From assembly GCF_964204865.1 (NCBI RefSeq), contig NC_135252.1:17691383-17755382 (forward strand): a stretch of 64,000 nucleotides of DNA, read 5' to 3'. The notes beneath the pieces are model-generated. The model saw nothing but the letters and a program-made list of their open reading frames with translations, made no database searches and was not told the DNA's origin. Below are positions 45,901-57,493 of the stretch, piece after piece. Source of the DNA: Styela clava. Taxonomy: Eukaryota > Chordata > Ascidiacea > Stolidobranchia > Styelidae. How positions within the stretch are numbered: the stretch's first letter is position 1; the number at the start of each line of letters is the position of its first letter. Position numbers and translations under genes: made by a program.

Positions 45901-48900
45901 GAAAAAATGCTTGACAATACTAATATTTACAGACTGGAAAATAAAATCTTTTCAAATATTAACTTCCTCTTTGTGGAAGATAGCTAACTCAACAAATCTA
46001 GTTCAAAATTTTATGAATGGGATTACGACTTGTATATCACAGCACCAGACATCAAACATGAACGGTGGATCATTAACCATGACCAAATACAAATATATTT
46101 ACACAACGGCGGAACAAAATATGAAAACAAGCTGTGTGGATTGGAGTAGGAGAGTAAGCAAGAGCTAATGTTCTGGCAAAAACACAACGCCGCCATTTAT
46201 TTACTCTATGATTTATTTTGTAGTAATTAACGCCACACAAATTCTATCCATCAAAAGATTTGTGAATTACGTATCAGCAGTTGATTCTATCTATTTACTA
46301 TTAGACAAGGACTAGTGAAATGAAACTCCTCTGAAAAAACCTAATGGAAAAAAACCAACAAATACCTTGATTGTGTATATATTGCTTTGGAACTCGAAAT
46401 TGCTTCTTATAAATGTTGTTATAATATTCCACGCCAAGTTCTGCCTCAGGAACCGGGATCACCATTACTTTCTTATCACCGTATACTTGCTGTGCAGATA
46501 TAGCTCGCTGTAAGTGATGTTCCTAAAAATAAAATATGAATAGTAAGCAGTGTTTATGATCAGAGTGCCAGACAGCGGTGATTCAATTTGGTTAGCTAGT
46601 GCATAGGTTCTCAAAGTGCTCCGTACGAAGCCCCAGGGCTCCGCGAGAGTAACCCAGGGGCTCCGCGAGCTATTCGATTACTTTTCAAAATACTGACTTG
46701 GCTAATTTAAAACTGTTCCTAGAAGCAATACTAGCTTTGACGAAATTTGACAAATATAGCCTCGAAATATGGCAAAGGGGCGGAATTAAAAAATGACATT
46801 ATTTATAAGCAGGAGCGCAGCCAGGATTCTTAAGAGGGAGGAGGTTCAAAATTGAAATCGGAAATTTACGCGCAACATTTTTGACGATTCAAAAAAAACG
46901 GATAACGAGATCTCTGTTGCGTAAAATATTCAATTCATGACCGATGCGAGCATCTAAAGGGTCTTGTCGTAATAATTTAATTGTGCTCATCGTTACTCAC
47001 ATTCGATTCGAAATTACTATTAGGATTACTAAAATGATAAAATACTAGTCTAAAACAACATAAACTGCGTGATAAACTGCTAACTATAAATAAAATAGAG
47101 TCGTATTTTTGCGATCTTGGGATTTGTTAAACTTTATTTGTTCTTTCGCACTCGAGATTATTTTTAAGCAAGATGTCGCCGTTTGAAAAATCACAAGGTC
47201 TTGGCAAAATACGAACGATAGAAATTCATTTTAGTGCATGCGGCTCTGTCGGTAGTTTCAGAAAGGAAAAATGGTACATCGCACGCATAATTAAATGACT
47301 GTGTTTCAGTTTCGCAGTTACTACGATGAATAACCGAAAACCTAACAAAACACAAAATTTTCTGATTTTCGATGTCTATAACAGCGTTTTTATTCTGACG
47401 TGATTCTGCTGAAACAAAACTTATAGTGTTATCTTCCATTTTAAGTTTTAGTTCTAATATTTTAGAAGGCCGCTTTTTAATCAAGAAATTTAAATTGCAG
47501 ATTTACCTCTTTATTAACTATTATTTTTAGCATTTCGTCGCCGATGATTATAATATGGTAACATGTTTTTCACATTGAACTCATAATTCCCCACGAGAAA
47601 GAAAAAGCAATTATCGTCGTCATTGTGGAACAATACATGCATATGCCGAAGGAAATTTTTTATTTAGGGAGAATAAACACCGGCGTAAAGATGTTTGAGG
47701 TTCAAAACACGCCATGCTGACGAAAACAATCGGCGATTGTAACAAAATGCAATCGCGCACGTTATTAGCAGCCTTTTAAGTCTTCCAAAAATGTCAAAAG
47801 GGAGAAGATTCAATTTACAAAGATACAATTTATCTTTGAAATTTAGATTTATTTATGACTTGTATTAACCCTATTAAAAGTGTTTAGTATTTAAATTGAG
47901 TGAAGTACGTTTAACTTACTCAGGAATATTAATCAGAAAGTAACAATTTTAACATTTATTTTGGGGCTCCGTGAATAATAGTCAACCTTTTCAAGGGCTC
48001 CGCAACATCAAAAGTTTGAGAACCCCTGAGCTAGTGTACAAAAAAGCAGCCAGGATTCTTTTAGGGTATGGGGGTACATTCAATATAAAATTCAAACAGT
48101 GTGGCAAAGATGCAATTCGCCAACTAACAGATCTTGAAAACGATTGTATGTCTGGTGCCGCTATTGCGTGTTAAGGTGATGACATACAGAACTACAGAAC
48201 AGAAAACAAAGTTGTTTGTTCTGAGCAAAAAGGTTGAACACTCAACACTCCATTGTCAAATGGGGGCTACAAACACCCACAAGAATCCTCCCTGCTGGCT
48301 GCGCCCCTGACTGAGCTGGATTTTTAGGTCTATAATAACAGATAGAGCATGAAGCCAAGCTTACCCTGATAGACAGAGTTACCAAAAAGATTTCCTTATA
48401 CTTTATAAAAAAAAGAAAACTTATTCAGCTTTTTTTATTAATATTAATATTCAATTTCTAATATTAATTTAAAAATGTTTTCAACATAAATCTGCATTAT
48501 TTGAGGTTCAAAGTCTACTTTTAAAATTTGAAAACCATGCGAAACCATTAAAAAAAGAAAGCAAAAGAAAAAGTTTGTCGAAATATTATACCTTTATATT
48601 CAAACACAGACTCACTCCTGTTTGGGATGAAATATCAAGCCAATTTTTCCAGCCAGTAAAAATCGATCATACTCAATTTGGGCAAAACAGTAAACAAACA
48701 CATCATTCATTGGGAAGGAAAATAGTATGGCATGCTTGTGATAATGATATTTTTAATACTTTGCTTTTTGAAATACTGAAATAAATTAATGTAGTACAAA
48801 TACGTCTGCATGTGCTGCAAACTGCTTAAATAATGCCCAAAATAAATGTTTGACTAGCAAATATTGCAAGATAAACGCCTTAACTGCTTAAATAATGCCA

Positions 48901-51900
48901 AACAAGAAGGTGATGTAAAAAAGTCTGTATCGTGCGATATGAAAATTACTGACAGGCGCGTTTTGTTCAAATCTCACCTACTCAATTTTCAACTGAGTAG
49001 TATGTTCCATGCCAAATGGGAGATAGTATTTTTTATTTAAAAACATAATTACTGTTCCGTTTCTGTTTGTGTCAATTAACTGACTTTCGACCTATGCAAA
49101 AATACGCATCGTCACCATAATTTTGCGAGACAAGACCCTTGCGTCAAAGCACCGGTTGGGATGTTCCGGTTAATAAATAATTTTACCCATATTTATGGTG
49201 TTAAGTGTAGACGTAGCTATAAAATCCAAACCGGTAAATATGTAGTCAAATGTGAATGAACGCCCATGGAAATTAGGTCGCAATAGCAGATACAAGAATT
49301 GCTGAGAGCCGGTGTACAATGACAGTAGGGAACAGTTTTCCGATTCCAAGAATACCCTCCACATTAAAAACATCAATTATACCAGTGAGAGCAAACCCCT
49401 CCCTTACAAGACAGTCTGGGCCTCAAACAGCAAAAACTGGCACTGCGCAATAAACTGAAAATGTCACCATTGGATTATTAAAAAAATATAATCACATACG
49501 AGAAAAATATTTACTGTAGCATTCAAGAGTTTTTAGCAAAAAAAAAACACAATTTTAGTCACATGACTGCTGTCACAAACGTCACAATCTATTTAAATTA
49601 CTATCGAGACACATTTGATGAGATCTGACTCATCTGCTGTTGTGCCAGACGTCCTCGTTTCGGAGACAAAAAGAGTGTTTGTTTTATTGAACCAAATGTC
49701 AGGACATCAATTAGAGAACTGTGCCTACTGAATGGCTTGCATTTCGTGACATCGGTCAAGCTCTTTCCCAGGTCATATTTTTTGACCATATTTTCTCAAT
49801 GCTATAGGTAAATTTGAGTCTCCTGTAGCACACGCCTCAAGTACTTTTAGTTAACTTGACTCAACAATTTTTACATATGTCATTCCTAACCCCCATCTGA
49901 CTACATCATCTGAAATTTACATCACTGCGATGACGCAGTTACATAATACAGCCCTCCAAAGTGTACGTATGGTCGCGTAGATCAGAGTTTTCCAGAGAAC
50001 TTTTTGGGCCGCGCACCCCTGTTCGTGAATCTTATTTTTTACGGACTCCCATCCTATGCGTATTAATTTATATGCCTAACCAACGAGGAAGAATAATGTT
50101 TCATCTGGATTCAGAACACAACAACACAAATGACATTGATGTGACGGATCAATTTGTGACGAGAAAACTTGTAGGCCCGACTCTACGGCAGCGATTCTAT
50201 ACAGTTTTACATATGTTTTGACAAAATAAAATTCCTGAAGGTCTGATTCATACATACTAACGTTAAATATTCGTAGGCTAAGGGCAAATCGATAATTGCA
50301 CCTCTATATTCGGACTGTCGGTACTTATCGAAAATGTGGAAGTAATGGGGCTAATTTGATGCTGTGTACTTGGATAGTCTCACACAATTAACTGGGTTTT
50401 AACGCCTCATTCCTGCAGCAACAGGGCTCAAACAGTACAACACACTATCCAAATTCTAAGAATTTCCCTCCAATTGGTGCAATAAAACAAACACTCGATG
50501 TGTCTGACAAACGAGGGGCGTCTGGCACCACATCAGATGCGTTATACCGCGCCATGCTTGTCTCAATATTAATCTAAATTATTCGCAGCCGTCACATGAC
50601 CGAAAGTGCCGAGTTTTGCTAAAAACTCTCGAATGCCACGCAACTTCATTATACTATATTTTCCCCGATATTGAGGGACAACAATGTCCAGACGTCTCCC
50701 AAAGGAAGGATGTCTGATCATTGGTAAAATGGGTTTCTCTGAACGAGACAATGTCACCTGTATAGTGTGCCATACTGTCAAATGATCTTGGCAAAGTGGC
50801 ACAGGTTCTCGACTGGTGATAACTCAATAACACATACAGTCAATTATTACCAACCATGTAGCTCTGTGACTGTCTACCTCGTAGAGGTTGAAAGCGAGGA
50901 TCGTCTTTATCTCGTTAACTAATGTCTATGTAACAGTGAATATGCGTTGTATATATATTTCAGACTCTTAATACCGCTGCGGACCTCCTGGGTAGTCGTC
51001 TCGGACCCGAACCCCAGTTTGGGAAACCCTGGCGTAGACAATCATTCGAAATCGAGCAAGCTATTTCTGTTGTTTTCTCGTCCAAACCATACCGATAAGA
51101 TAGAGATCGCTGACGTTAGTGATATCATTATAGTCGGCACAGATGCTATTTCAGATGATCGTAGCTATTTTTTGTCAAGCTTCATGACGCGATTGTGACG
51201 TCGTAGTGATGTAATTTTTGGGTGACATACTCTGGTGGGGTTTAAGAATATTATATTAATAAAAATGTTATGCTATGCCCACTAGAAGTATTTGAGGGCG
51301 CCTAATTCAGGAGACCCGTAAATTTTGTGTGACTTGTTAGATATGATTATTCACATTAATGAATTTAGTGTAGAATGTTTGGGTCGTGATTTTCTAACTA
51401 CAGCTTGGTTTTTTTATGTTAATAAGAAGGTAATTTGGTTCTGGTATAGTTTAGTACCACATGCACTTCTAGTTGGCCTGGCTCAACAATTTTTGCATAT
51501 GCCAATCCTAACCCCCACCTGAATACGTCACCGAAAAATTATGTCATTTCGACGTCACAGTGGCGTAATAAGGCCCACCAATATAAGCGGATGGTCGTTC
51601 AAAACGCGCAGATAATCACCCGAAATCGAGCAAGCTATTTCTTTCATTTTCCGTCACGATAGGAGAGAGATCGCCGGCGTTAGCGAGTTCGTTATCGGCG
51701 GCGCAGATGCCATTTCGGGTGATCGTAATTATACTTTGGCAATCTCTATGACGTGTTTATGTCGTGTTTGTGACGTCGTATTGGCATAATTTTTGGATGG
51801 CATAGTCAGATGGGGGTTAGGAATAACATATGCCAAATTCTTTTTGATACGCCAACTGGAAGTACCTGTGGTACTAAACTATACTAGACCCGGTAATTTG

Positions 51901-52399
51901 ACATTTTATGACAGCTTATTTATTGTTTAAATAGATATTTTCAATTTCATTTGCTTATTTTTGTTTTACCGAGGTTGGTCAAAGCATTAATCATGCCATT
52001 AACGTTGTTTATCTGTCAGGAATGCTTTTTATGGTTTTATTGCAATTTTTATAAATGTTGGTAATCACAAGGAAAAATAGTGTAGAATTGGGGAAAATCC
52101 CACACATATCTTTTATTGTAAACAAATGGATAGAAGAAACAGGTTCCCGCTCTTGTATAAAACACGCCTCTGTAGCATCATCTAGCGGTCACAAATTTTA
52201 ACCCGTTTTCTGGTAATGGCGGCTGAATTCATAATTTTGAACTTACCGATTCCTCCTCTTTTTCCATTCCTGTGGGCATTTGAGGCACTGCTCGATTAAG
52301 AACAGAGTAGTCTGGAAGATCGGAAACCTCATGCTTTCGATATATCGGCATAGACTTCGTGGCGTCCAGCGCCCGAGCCCTGAAAGACAGCTTACTCAT
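33984..52399 (-). CDS. EPC1: Enhancer of polycomb homologue (NuA4/TIP60 complex subunit), 1252 aa
   Basis: Chromatin protein of the NuA4/TIP60 acetyltransferase complex. Eighteen minus-strand exons: 52247-52399, 46366-46522, 43746-43909, 43196-43315, 42226-42312, 41647-41795, 41053-41229, 40518-40671, 39709-39846, 39366-39467, 38927-39039, 38416-38546, 37513-37695, 36708-36785, 36359-36398, 36159-36205, 35829-35891, 33984-35686; 3759 nt, phases consistent throughout. EPC-A: MSKLSFRARALD start, LNRAVPQMPTGMEKEEE (34-50), EHHLQRAISAQQVYG, PDYDMDSEDE near 116, LQEAKLLLKEDDDLI, FRRRTEKMQTRK (216-227). Further on: GLYAFRRKPGCKY near 453 and RRRVGRGGRVMLDRAYTPW near 503. The last 570 residues are Ser/Thr/Asn-rich and end PMEVT, like the vertebrate EPC terminus. 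It is longer than human EPC1 (about 836). EPC1 versus EPC2 cannot be decided; the single-gene name E(Pc) may suit. Confidence 0.95.
37338..37455. repeat. Dispersed repeat shared with CDK2 intron 4
   Basis: Partner of the copy at 25913-26037; same orientation, diverged mainly in the centre. Confidence 0.7.
38196..38395 (-). mobile_element. SINE copy in an EPC intron
   Basis: Minus-strand copy: aggatttatatatttatcct tail, acggcctcttgtcca, ggtacgagattagt, catggacttgatg-tggaggaagccgtaac. The tRNA-like head is missing. Confidence 0.8.
39925..40260 (-). mobile_element. SINE copy with tRNA-like head in an EPC intron
   Basis: Minus-strand copy with catggacttgatggagga-taagccgtaacc, gtgaaccaccctacgg and the B-box complement ggattcaaacctgc. 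The head continues to about 40260. Confidence 0.8.
42369..42906. mobile_element. 538-bp hAT element in EPC intron 4
   Basis: It starts CAGGGTGGTCCGAACC and ends AGACCACCCCG, flanked by a perfect 8-bp duplication ATCTAGTA (42361-42368 and 42907-42914). It has ggcccgcgggccacatgtgg near the end. The frames across it are TE sequence, not exons. Confidence 0.92.
44296..45495. mobile_element. 1.2-kb hAT element with iterated ccgatac termini, in EPC intron 2
   Basis: Ends TAGAGATGTACCGAT and ATCGGTACATCTCAA are flanked by GTTAGCAG (44288-44295 and 45496-45503). Both subterminal regions are dense in gccgatac/ccgatac. No transposase frame survives. A truncated relative is at 12620-13010. Confidence 0.9.
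45798..45816. repeat. (gatg)n microsatellite
   Basis: Four to five copies of gatg in an EPC intron. Confidence 0.9.
46602..48028. mobile_element. 1.4-kb hAT element in EPC intron 1
   Basis: It starts CATAGGTTCTCAAAGTGCTCC (first 20 bases inspected) and ends GTTTGAGAACCCCTG, flanked by a perfect 8-bp duplication AGCTAGTG (46594-46601 and 48029-48036). The minus frame 47191-47484 (SFNYACDVPFFLSETTDR) looks like a broken transposase relic. A second element end (gcgcagccaggattctt) begins near 46805 inside it. Confidence 0.88.
48037..48316. mobile_element. MITE abutting the 1.4-kb hAT
   Basis: gcagccaggattctttt on the left mirrors aatcctccctgctggctgcgcccctg on the right. It directly follows the target duplication of the hAT at 46602-48028. 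No clear duplication of its own. Confidence 0.6.
49813..51316. mobile_element. MITE copy split by a hAT insertion
   Basis: Outer sequences agtctcctg...caagtacttttagtt and actagaagtattt...caggagac are inverted. The interior matches the intact relative at 51446-51893 (cctaacccccatctga, gaaatcgagcaagctatttct, tgacgtcgta). The hAT at 49983-51031 sits inside. Confidence 0.7.
49983..51031. mobile_element. 1.05-kb hAT element inside a MITE
   Basis: It starts CAGAGTTTTCCAGAGAAC and ends TTTGGGAAACCCTG(G), flanked by GCGTAGAT (49975-49982) and GCGTAGAC (51032-51039), seven of eight matching. The interior includes one arm of a wider inverted repeat (49525-49790 versus 50460-50645). Confidence 0.75.
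51446..51893. mobile_element. MITE with tatagtttagtaccaca ends
   Basis: TATAGTTTAGTACCACA on the left is mirrored exactly on the right (tgtggtactaaactata). Inside are an inverted pair ATCACCCGAAAT / ATTTCGGGTGAT (about 51616 and 51712) and two gacgtc CRE-like cores. Confidence 0.85.
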
Positions 52400-52870
52400 G
52401 GCCGTTTTTGTTCCAACCCTAGTCTATTTCTACGTCCAAAATCCCACTTTTCTCAGAATATAAGTAATTCCTGTAAGTCTGATAGGTGTACGACACCTAT
52501 TCAGAGCCGTAACTCCGCGCTCCGGCCCTTCAAATCTCTCCATAGCATCGCGGTAATCCACCGAATTTTGCCTTCTCGGTCTTTGTTAAAACGTCCATCA
52601 TGGCGGATCGACCGAGCTGTTATGTCCCACAATGCAACTCAACAAAGAACCGTGCGGCTGCGCACAAGCGTTCTGCGCAGTGTTCCCACGCCCAACAACA
52701 ACCTTCCCATTTCCGAAACGGTTCATGCTTCGTCAACAAGCCTCCAGTGGACGCATTGGCCATGGCGAAAGTCTCGTGATAATGATGACGATGCCAAAGG
52801 CAGCGAAGGGAAATTTGGAACATCGCCGAAATTAAAGTCGGTGCTTTCTATTTTTGCGTAATTAAATACA
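52400..52870. promoter_or_regulatory. EPC 5' region: GC-richer promoter with NRF1- and YY1-like motifs
   Basis: Less AT-rich than its surroundings. It has two TGCGCA cores (about 52658 and 52674) and atcATGGCGGat (52598-52607), a YY1-type word. A plus frame from ATG 52600 (MADRPSCYVPQCNST..., 59 codons) could be a divergent first exon; the spacing C-x4-C recalls THAP domains, but nothing else supports it. Confidence 0.5.
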
Positions 52871-54214
52871 TGTGACGCCTGCGTATTTCCCAATAGAAGT
52901 TATGGAATAATCACATTCACTTCCAATTTATTTAATTTTGCACACATCTACCAAGATCTGAACATCAAAGAATATCATCAACGGATCCAAAAACTAAAAT
53001 AAGGGCCAAATGAAACTATCAATTGTCTGTTTCAACCCAATAAGTGACAAATTCTGGTTCAAAAATATGGTTGCACCTCTGATATTAGTCCATATACTTG
53101 GCAGGCAAAGTAGTATAAACAAGTTGCTTGAATTAAATAATTTTGTTTCATATATATATTTATATACTTTATTTTTATAAAGGACTTCGATCACCAGAGG
53201 TTTTCCTCGATATCATTCAGATACAGAATTTTAAAAATGACACATGACAAAATAACAGATATGTTTTTGACATCCAAATTGTTTTTCCCTGTAATATGAG
53301 GGACTTTGCATACCACTGTGGCAGATAATAATATCAACTTTGGTGTTTCGCTCACGTAAGCCTGGCAATGGCACTTCATGAAACTTGTGCATAAGAGCTG
53401 GGTCAGGAAATCTGCCTATATGAGATAAGTTTCACTATTCACGACGCATGTTGGAATTTGTAAAAATGGTAATAACATAGAAAACAAAATTTTCACCCCT
53501 GTGGTCTTAATGATGATAATAATGAATAGGCTTAGACGGAAAATAATTATTCTAGCGAACAATGTAACAAATATTTCAGATTGATCAAAAATCTCATTAA
53601 AAAAAAAGAATAGCTCATTTATAGACATTGTGGACTATTACAATGTAGAACCATTATACAGGGAATGTGATGAAACTTCAATTTAGGAATTAAAGCTCAC
53701 TGACAAAATTTTGACCTTGTTCAGAATACTGTAACTAATGTAGAGGACAAAACATTGCTTTACGAGTATGTGACAGGCACTGTACTGTTGATGGCCAAAT
53801 TGGCAATTCCAGTCGAATGAAATTTAACGATACAACTTTTTTAGCAGAATTAAATATAGTCAGAAGCATTAATTGTAATGTTAGCATTTGAAAACTTCTG
53901 TTCTCTGAAATCCTAATTCCAAATAAATTTCTGATTCCAATCAAACACACGAGATCCCCCACATAAGAGTATTTAATTAAGCAGGAACTGCAGGAACTAT
54001 CATATTGACAATCTTTCTATCTAGCTTCTCAGCCCCGATAAAAAATCCATGTTTGAGGAATCAAATAGCACTATTCATTTGTAAACCGGTGCACTGTTAC
54101 TAGATAATGTGTTCAGATAAATATGTTGATTGTGAATATGTTGCACAAAGGCCCCATTTATACTGTCAGAGAAAAAAAGAGTGGAACCCAACATTCAGCG
54201 GGGCGGAAGTAACC
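52871..54214. other. Intergenic, no gene recognised
   Basis: AT-rich sequence. Frames on either strand lack family motifs or consistent splice sites. Confidence 0.4.
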
Positions 54215-54222
54215 ATGTAAAG

Positions 54223-54655
54223 AAGGGGTTGTGCAACCTGCGTCCCGCGGGTTAAACGCAGCCCACAAGCAAAAATGAAGTGCCAATTTTAAATAGTGTG
54301 TAGTTTAATCTGGTATGTGCGAGTAATTCCAGCCCCTTTGTGATGAAAACCCTATACCACAGTTCAATTTATTATCAATGCATATGACATAACAATGCCC
54401 TAACAGGCCAATAATAATAAACAAACCAATAAAAAAGGAGAGTGACTGGAAGCATTTAGTGCCCATCAACAGCCTAAACCTAAAAAACAGCCAACAGCTA
54501 GCTTGTGCGAAGCGAACAACAAATGCCATAAGATCAATAACCAAAATTTTTGCGCCTGCAACTACTATAAAGCCTATGGTAAATAAAAGTGTGGCCCCTG
54601 GTTCCACCCAGTTATTTGTATCGGGCGTTGCTGAATTAATGGTTGTACACCCCTA
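54223..54655. mobile_element. 433-bp hAT MITE
   Basis: AAGGGGTTGTGCAACC on the left and GGTTGTACACCCCTA on the right, flanked by a perfect duplication ATGTAAAG (54215-54222 and 54656-54663). The hydrophobic frame 54305-54607 lies wholly inside it. Confidence 0.92.
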
Positions 54656-55160
54656 ATGTAAAGTATCGTTATGGAATAAGACCAATATAACAAAAACAGA
54701 AAATCCAAGTTGGACAAAATTCTGAGATTCGTACCCGGTGTAGACTATGAGAAACTGACCATTACAAATATGGATACATTTCTAATTTTTTCAGAACAGC
54801 TTGAACAAGTGTATTCCTTCAATTAAAGTTTATAATAAACACTTCATTACAATTCAGAATAGAGATGTAATTCTATACCAGTTTTGTCGATGCGGAGAAG
54901 CGAACTTCAACTGAGACGTGCTAATTTTAAAATTTTCATCGTTTATTTTTGTTTTTAAAATAGAAATGTTCAACTTTGCAGATCTTGTAGAATGAGAGTT
55001 ATATAATTGGATTCAACTAGATTCAAAAAAATTATTTATTTCGATACATCTCTACTCTGACTATCAAATTTGGTTATAGTTTCCCCACCTAATTATCGGA
55101 ATTATTAACACAATTAAAGGTTTCTTGATTAGATACATTGGAGATTGAATCATCAAGTAA

Positions 55161-57470
55161 TCAATGATGATGCTTGTGGTGCTTCTTCTTCTTGTGATGC
55201 TTCTTATGCTGTCAAGACAAAAGTACACAATTATAGTTTTAGGTTTCATTCAAACTTAAAATTATGTGGAACGTGCATAATACAATCACAACACCACAAT
55301 ACCACCTATTTATTTTAAGGTTTATCAGAAAGAGAGAGTTTTTGCCACTACACCAACAAAGCCAGTGAACCCGGGCTGCTTTGGAAATAACTTTGTTACC
55401 TTGGCAGTTCTTTTACAATTTTTTTTTTATACCTGGTAATTGGTATTGTTCATTCATTTATCCCATGTCAGTATGGTGCATCATGATAAGCGTTCGAAAT
55501 ATGCTCGCCACTGCACCTGATTTCCTTGTGCAAAATTGCTGGTTTGAATCTCGCAAGGGATGAATTATGTGCAAGAGAGGTCACTGGATATGATTAAGCA
55601 GTCTTGTTGTTTTTCCTCTCCCAGGGGGTGCATATGAAATCTTATCCATATATATAATGTATGACATATTGTCTATGAGCCTTTTTAATAACGAATATCC
55701 TATGGAAATGACTACTGTCCATGGTATAATGGTTTCTAAAAATCTCCATATGATGTTCAGTTAACTCTGATATTTACAAAGAAGTATTGGAAAACAAACA
55801 GAAGAACATACATAAATATAATCTATAACGAAAATATAAATCAAATCGTACATGGCCTCCATCTGAACTGGAAGAACTGGAGCTCGAACTTGAGCTAGAT
55901 CTGCTGTGATGTTTATGGTGATGTCCATGATGAGCGTTCTCAAGCTCTCTTTCTAACTTTCTTGCTTCATGATGGCCACCACCATGCGTGACTTCGTGCT
56001 CCAAATGTTTTACTTCATGTTCGAGATGTTGGGCCTCATGCTTCATATGGCGCTCAGCCTCATTTATCTCGTGTTCCACTAAAAACATTTGGGAAAATTA
56101 GAATTGGAAAACAGTGATTAACACTTTATTTATTGTATGTGACGATTGTTGACTGTAAAGTCAGCCATTAGTAGCAATGATGCACCATGCTGTTATTTTT
56201 TGTATTGATATTGTGTTTGTCAATCGAATATGGAGAATCCCAGTCTGGCTTTCTCTGATTCTTTCACTGTGGGATTCTTACATGGGTGTTGTTCGAGGTT
56301 TGGTACTTTTCAATCATGAAGAATGAAATTTATCATATAAAAAGCTTAATGGTAACTGAGTAATTCTGAAAGAATACATGGGACTGAAAAACAGATGTGA
56401 ATGATAAAAGTAGTGAGAGGTCCTAGTCAGGATATGGTGCTGATCCCAGGGGCCAATGTTTGAGGGCCAGTTTAGTTTTTTAGTTTTTTTTTATTGAAGC
56501 AAGATCAGGGGTTTTGTTATTTCATTTGGCAAGATCATGCTCTGCATTATTTGTTGCCTATGAAGTTGTTTACACTTTGTTGAGAAGTTTCCAGTCATTT
56601 TATGCTGCCTCGGACTACACACAACTCAACAGGGATTAGCTTAATAATTAATAAAATTGAGACTTATAAATATAAATGGCATAATAAAATAGAATTTAGC
56701 TTAGAGAAAGTTAAAATGAAATAGGAAAATAATGACATCACAAAATTCCCTTGTTTTGGCTTGTTGTGATACCACACCCAATACTATCAATGATTAACCA
56801 GAATGTTCATTAAGTATCTTATAATCAAAGTTATTAGTTTTCATTTTCAATCTATTGACATTGTTGCTCAGTTCCACATAATAAAAGCAGATGCCGACAT
56901 TCGTAAATAATATCAGATGGAAAATTGGCACTTATATTGAAACCCACACATTTTGAATCCTGCCTCATGCTATGTGTTTATATATAACATAGACTTTCAA
57001 TATTTTAATTTGAAAATTAAAATGTCCAGCCAAATGTTACAAGATTCGATTTGAAAGTAGTAAACTCACTCAAGAAAAATTGAAGACACATATGATCTTC
57101 CTAATTGCAATTACTGGCCTGTTTTAATTAATAATTTTAAACATAGTTTTCTCATTAAGCACAATAATATCCAGTGGCATCATGAAGAACCAACCACTTG
57201 CTTCGAAAAATTCTAAGTTGATAAATCTCAAATATCTAATAAGATTTATCATCCACAGTTATATCATTTTAAAACAATTATAAAAGAAGATTTTATCCAT
57301 CAAATTTGATACAATGAATTTGAAATTTGTTGGAGTCAACCTTCATGACCATAGGGTTTCTGGATTTCAAACCATATCAGAAGAATTATTTATCAAGTAT
57401 TCATAGCAATCTATTATTTTGACTAATATTAGTTGATAAGAAATCAAAATAACAAACCATGATGAGTCAT
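55161..57470 (-). CDS. Histidine-rich protein, 95 aa, unknown function
   Basis: Three coding exons on the minus strand: 57458-57470 (exon from 57493), 55852-56078 and 55161-55208; 288 nt, phases match, GT/AG at each junction. A likely leader exon ends at 59001 with a strong donor (gtaagt). About 28 of 95 residues are His. Layout: MTHHVEHEINEAERHMKHEA, then a helical-looking repeat (HEAQHLEHEVKHLEHEVTH), GGGHHEARKLERELENAHHG, a run of 12 Ser in mixed codons, and a His/Lys tail (HHKKHHKKKKHHKHHH). No signal peptide or membrane segment. The mixed serine codons argue against a simple nucleotide expansion. No family is recognised; metal binding is a plausible guess only. A minus-strand AATAAA lies at about 55033, downstream of the stop. 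Confidence 0.75.
55465..55650 (+). mobile_element. SINE copy, tRNA-like head retained
   Basis: gataagcgttcgaaatatgc, cgccactgcacctgattt and tggtttgaatctcgc match the head of the 3281 SINE. The body is shortened to a tail at about 55650. It lies just downstream of the histidine-rich protein exon 55852-56078. Confidence 0.75.
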
Positions 57471-57493
57471 CTTCTCTTTATTGGAGTAGTTTT

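Noticed and set aside
52280..52861. 193-codon plus-strand frame
   Set aside because: It runs antisense through EPC exon 1 and its promoter; the length comes from GC-richer sequence with few stops.
54305..54607. Hydrophobic 100-codon frame, possible membrane protein
   Set aside because: It lies entirely within the hAT MITE 54223-54655, which has a perfect target duplication.
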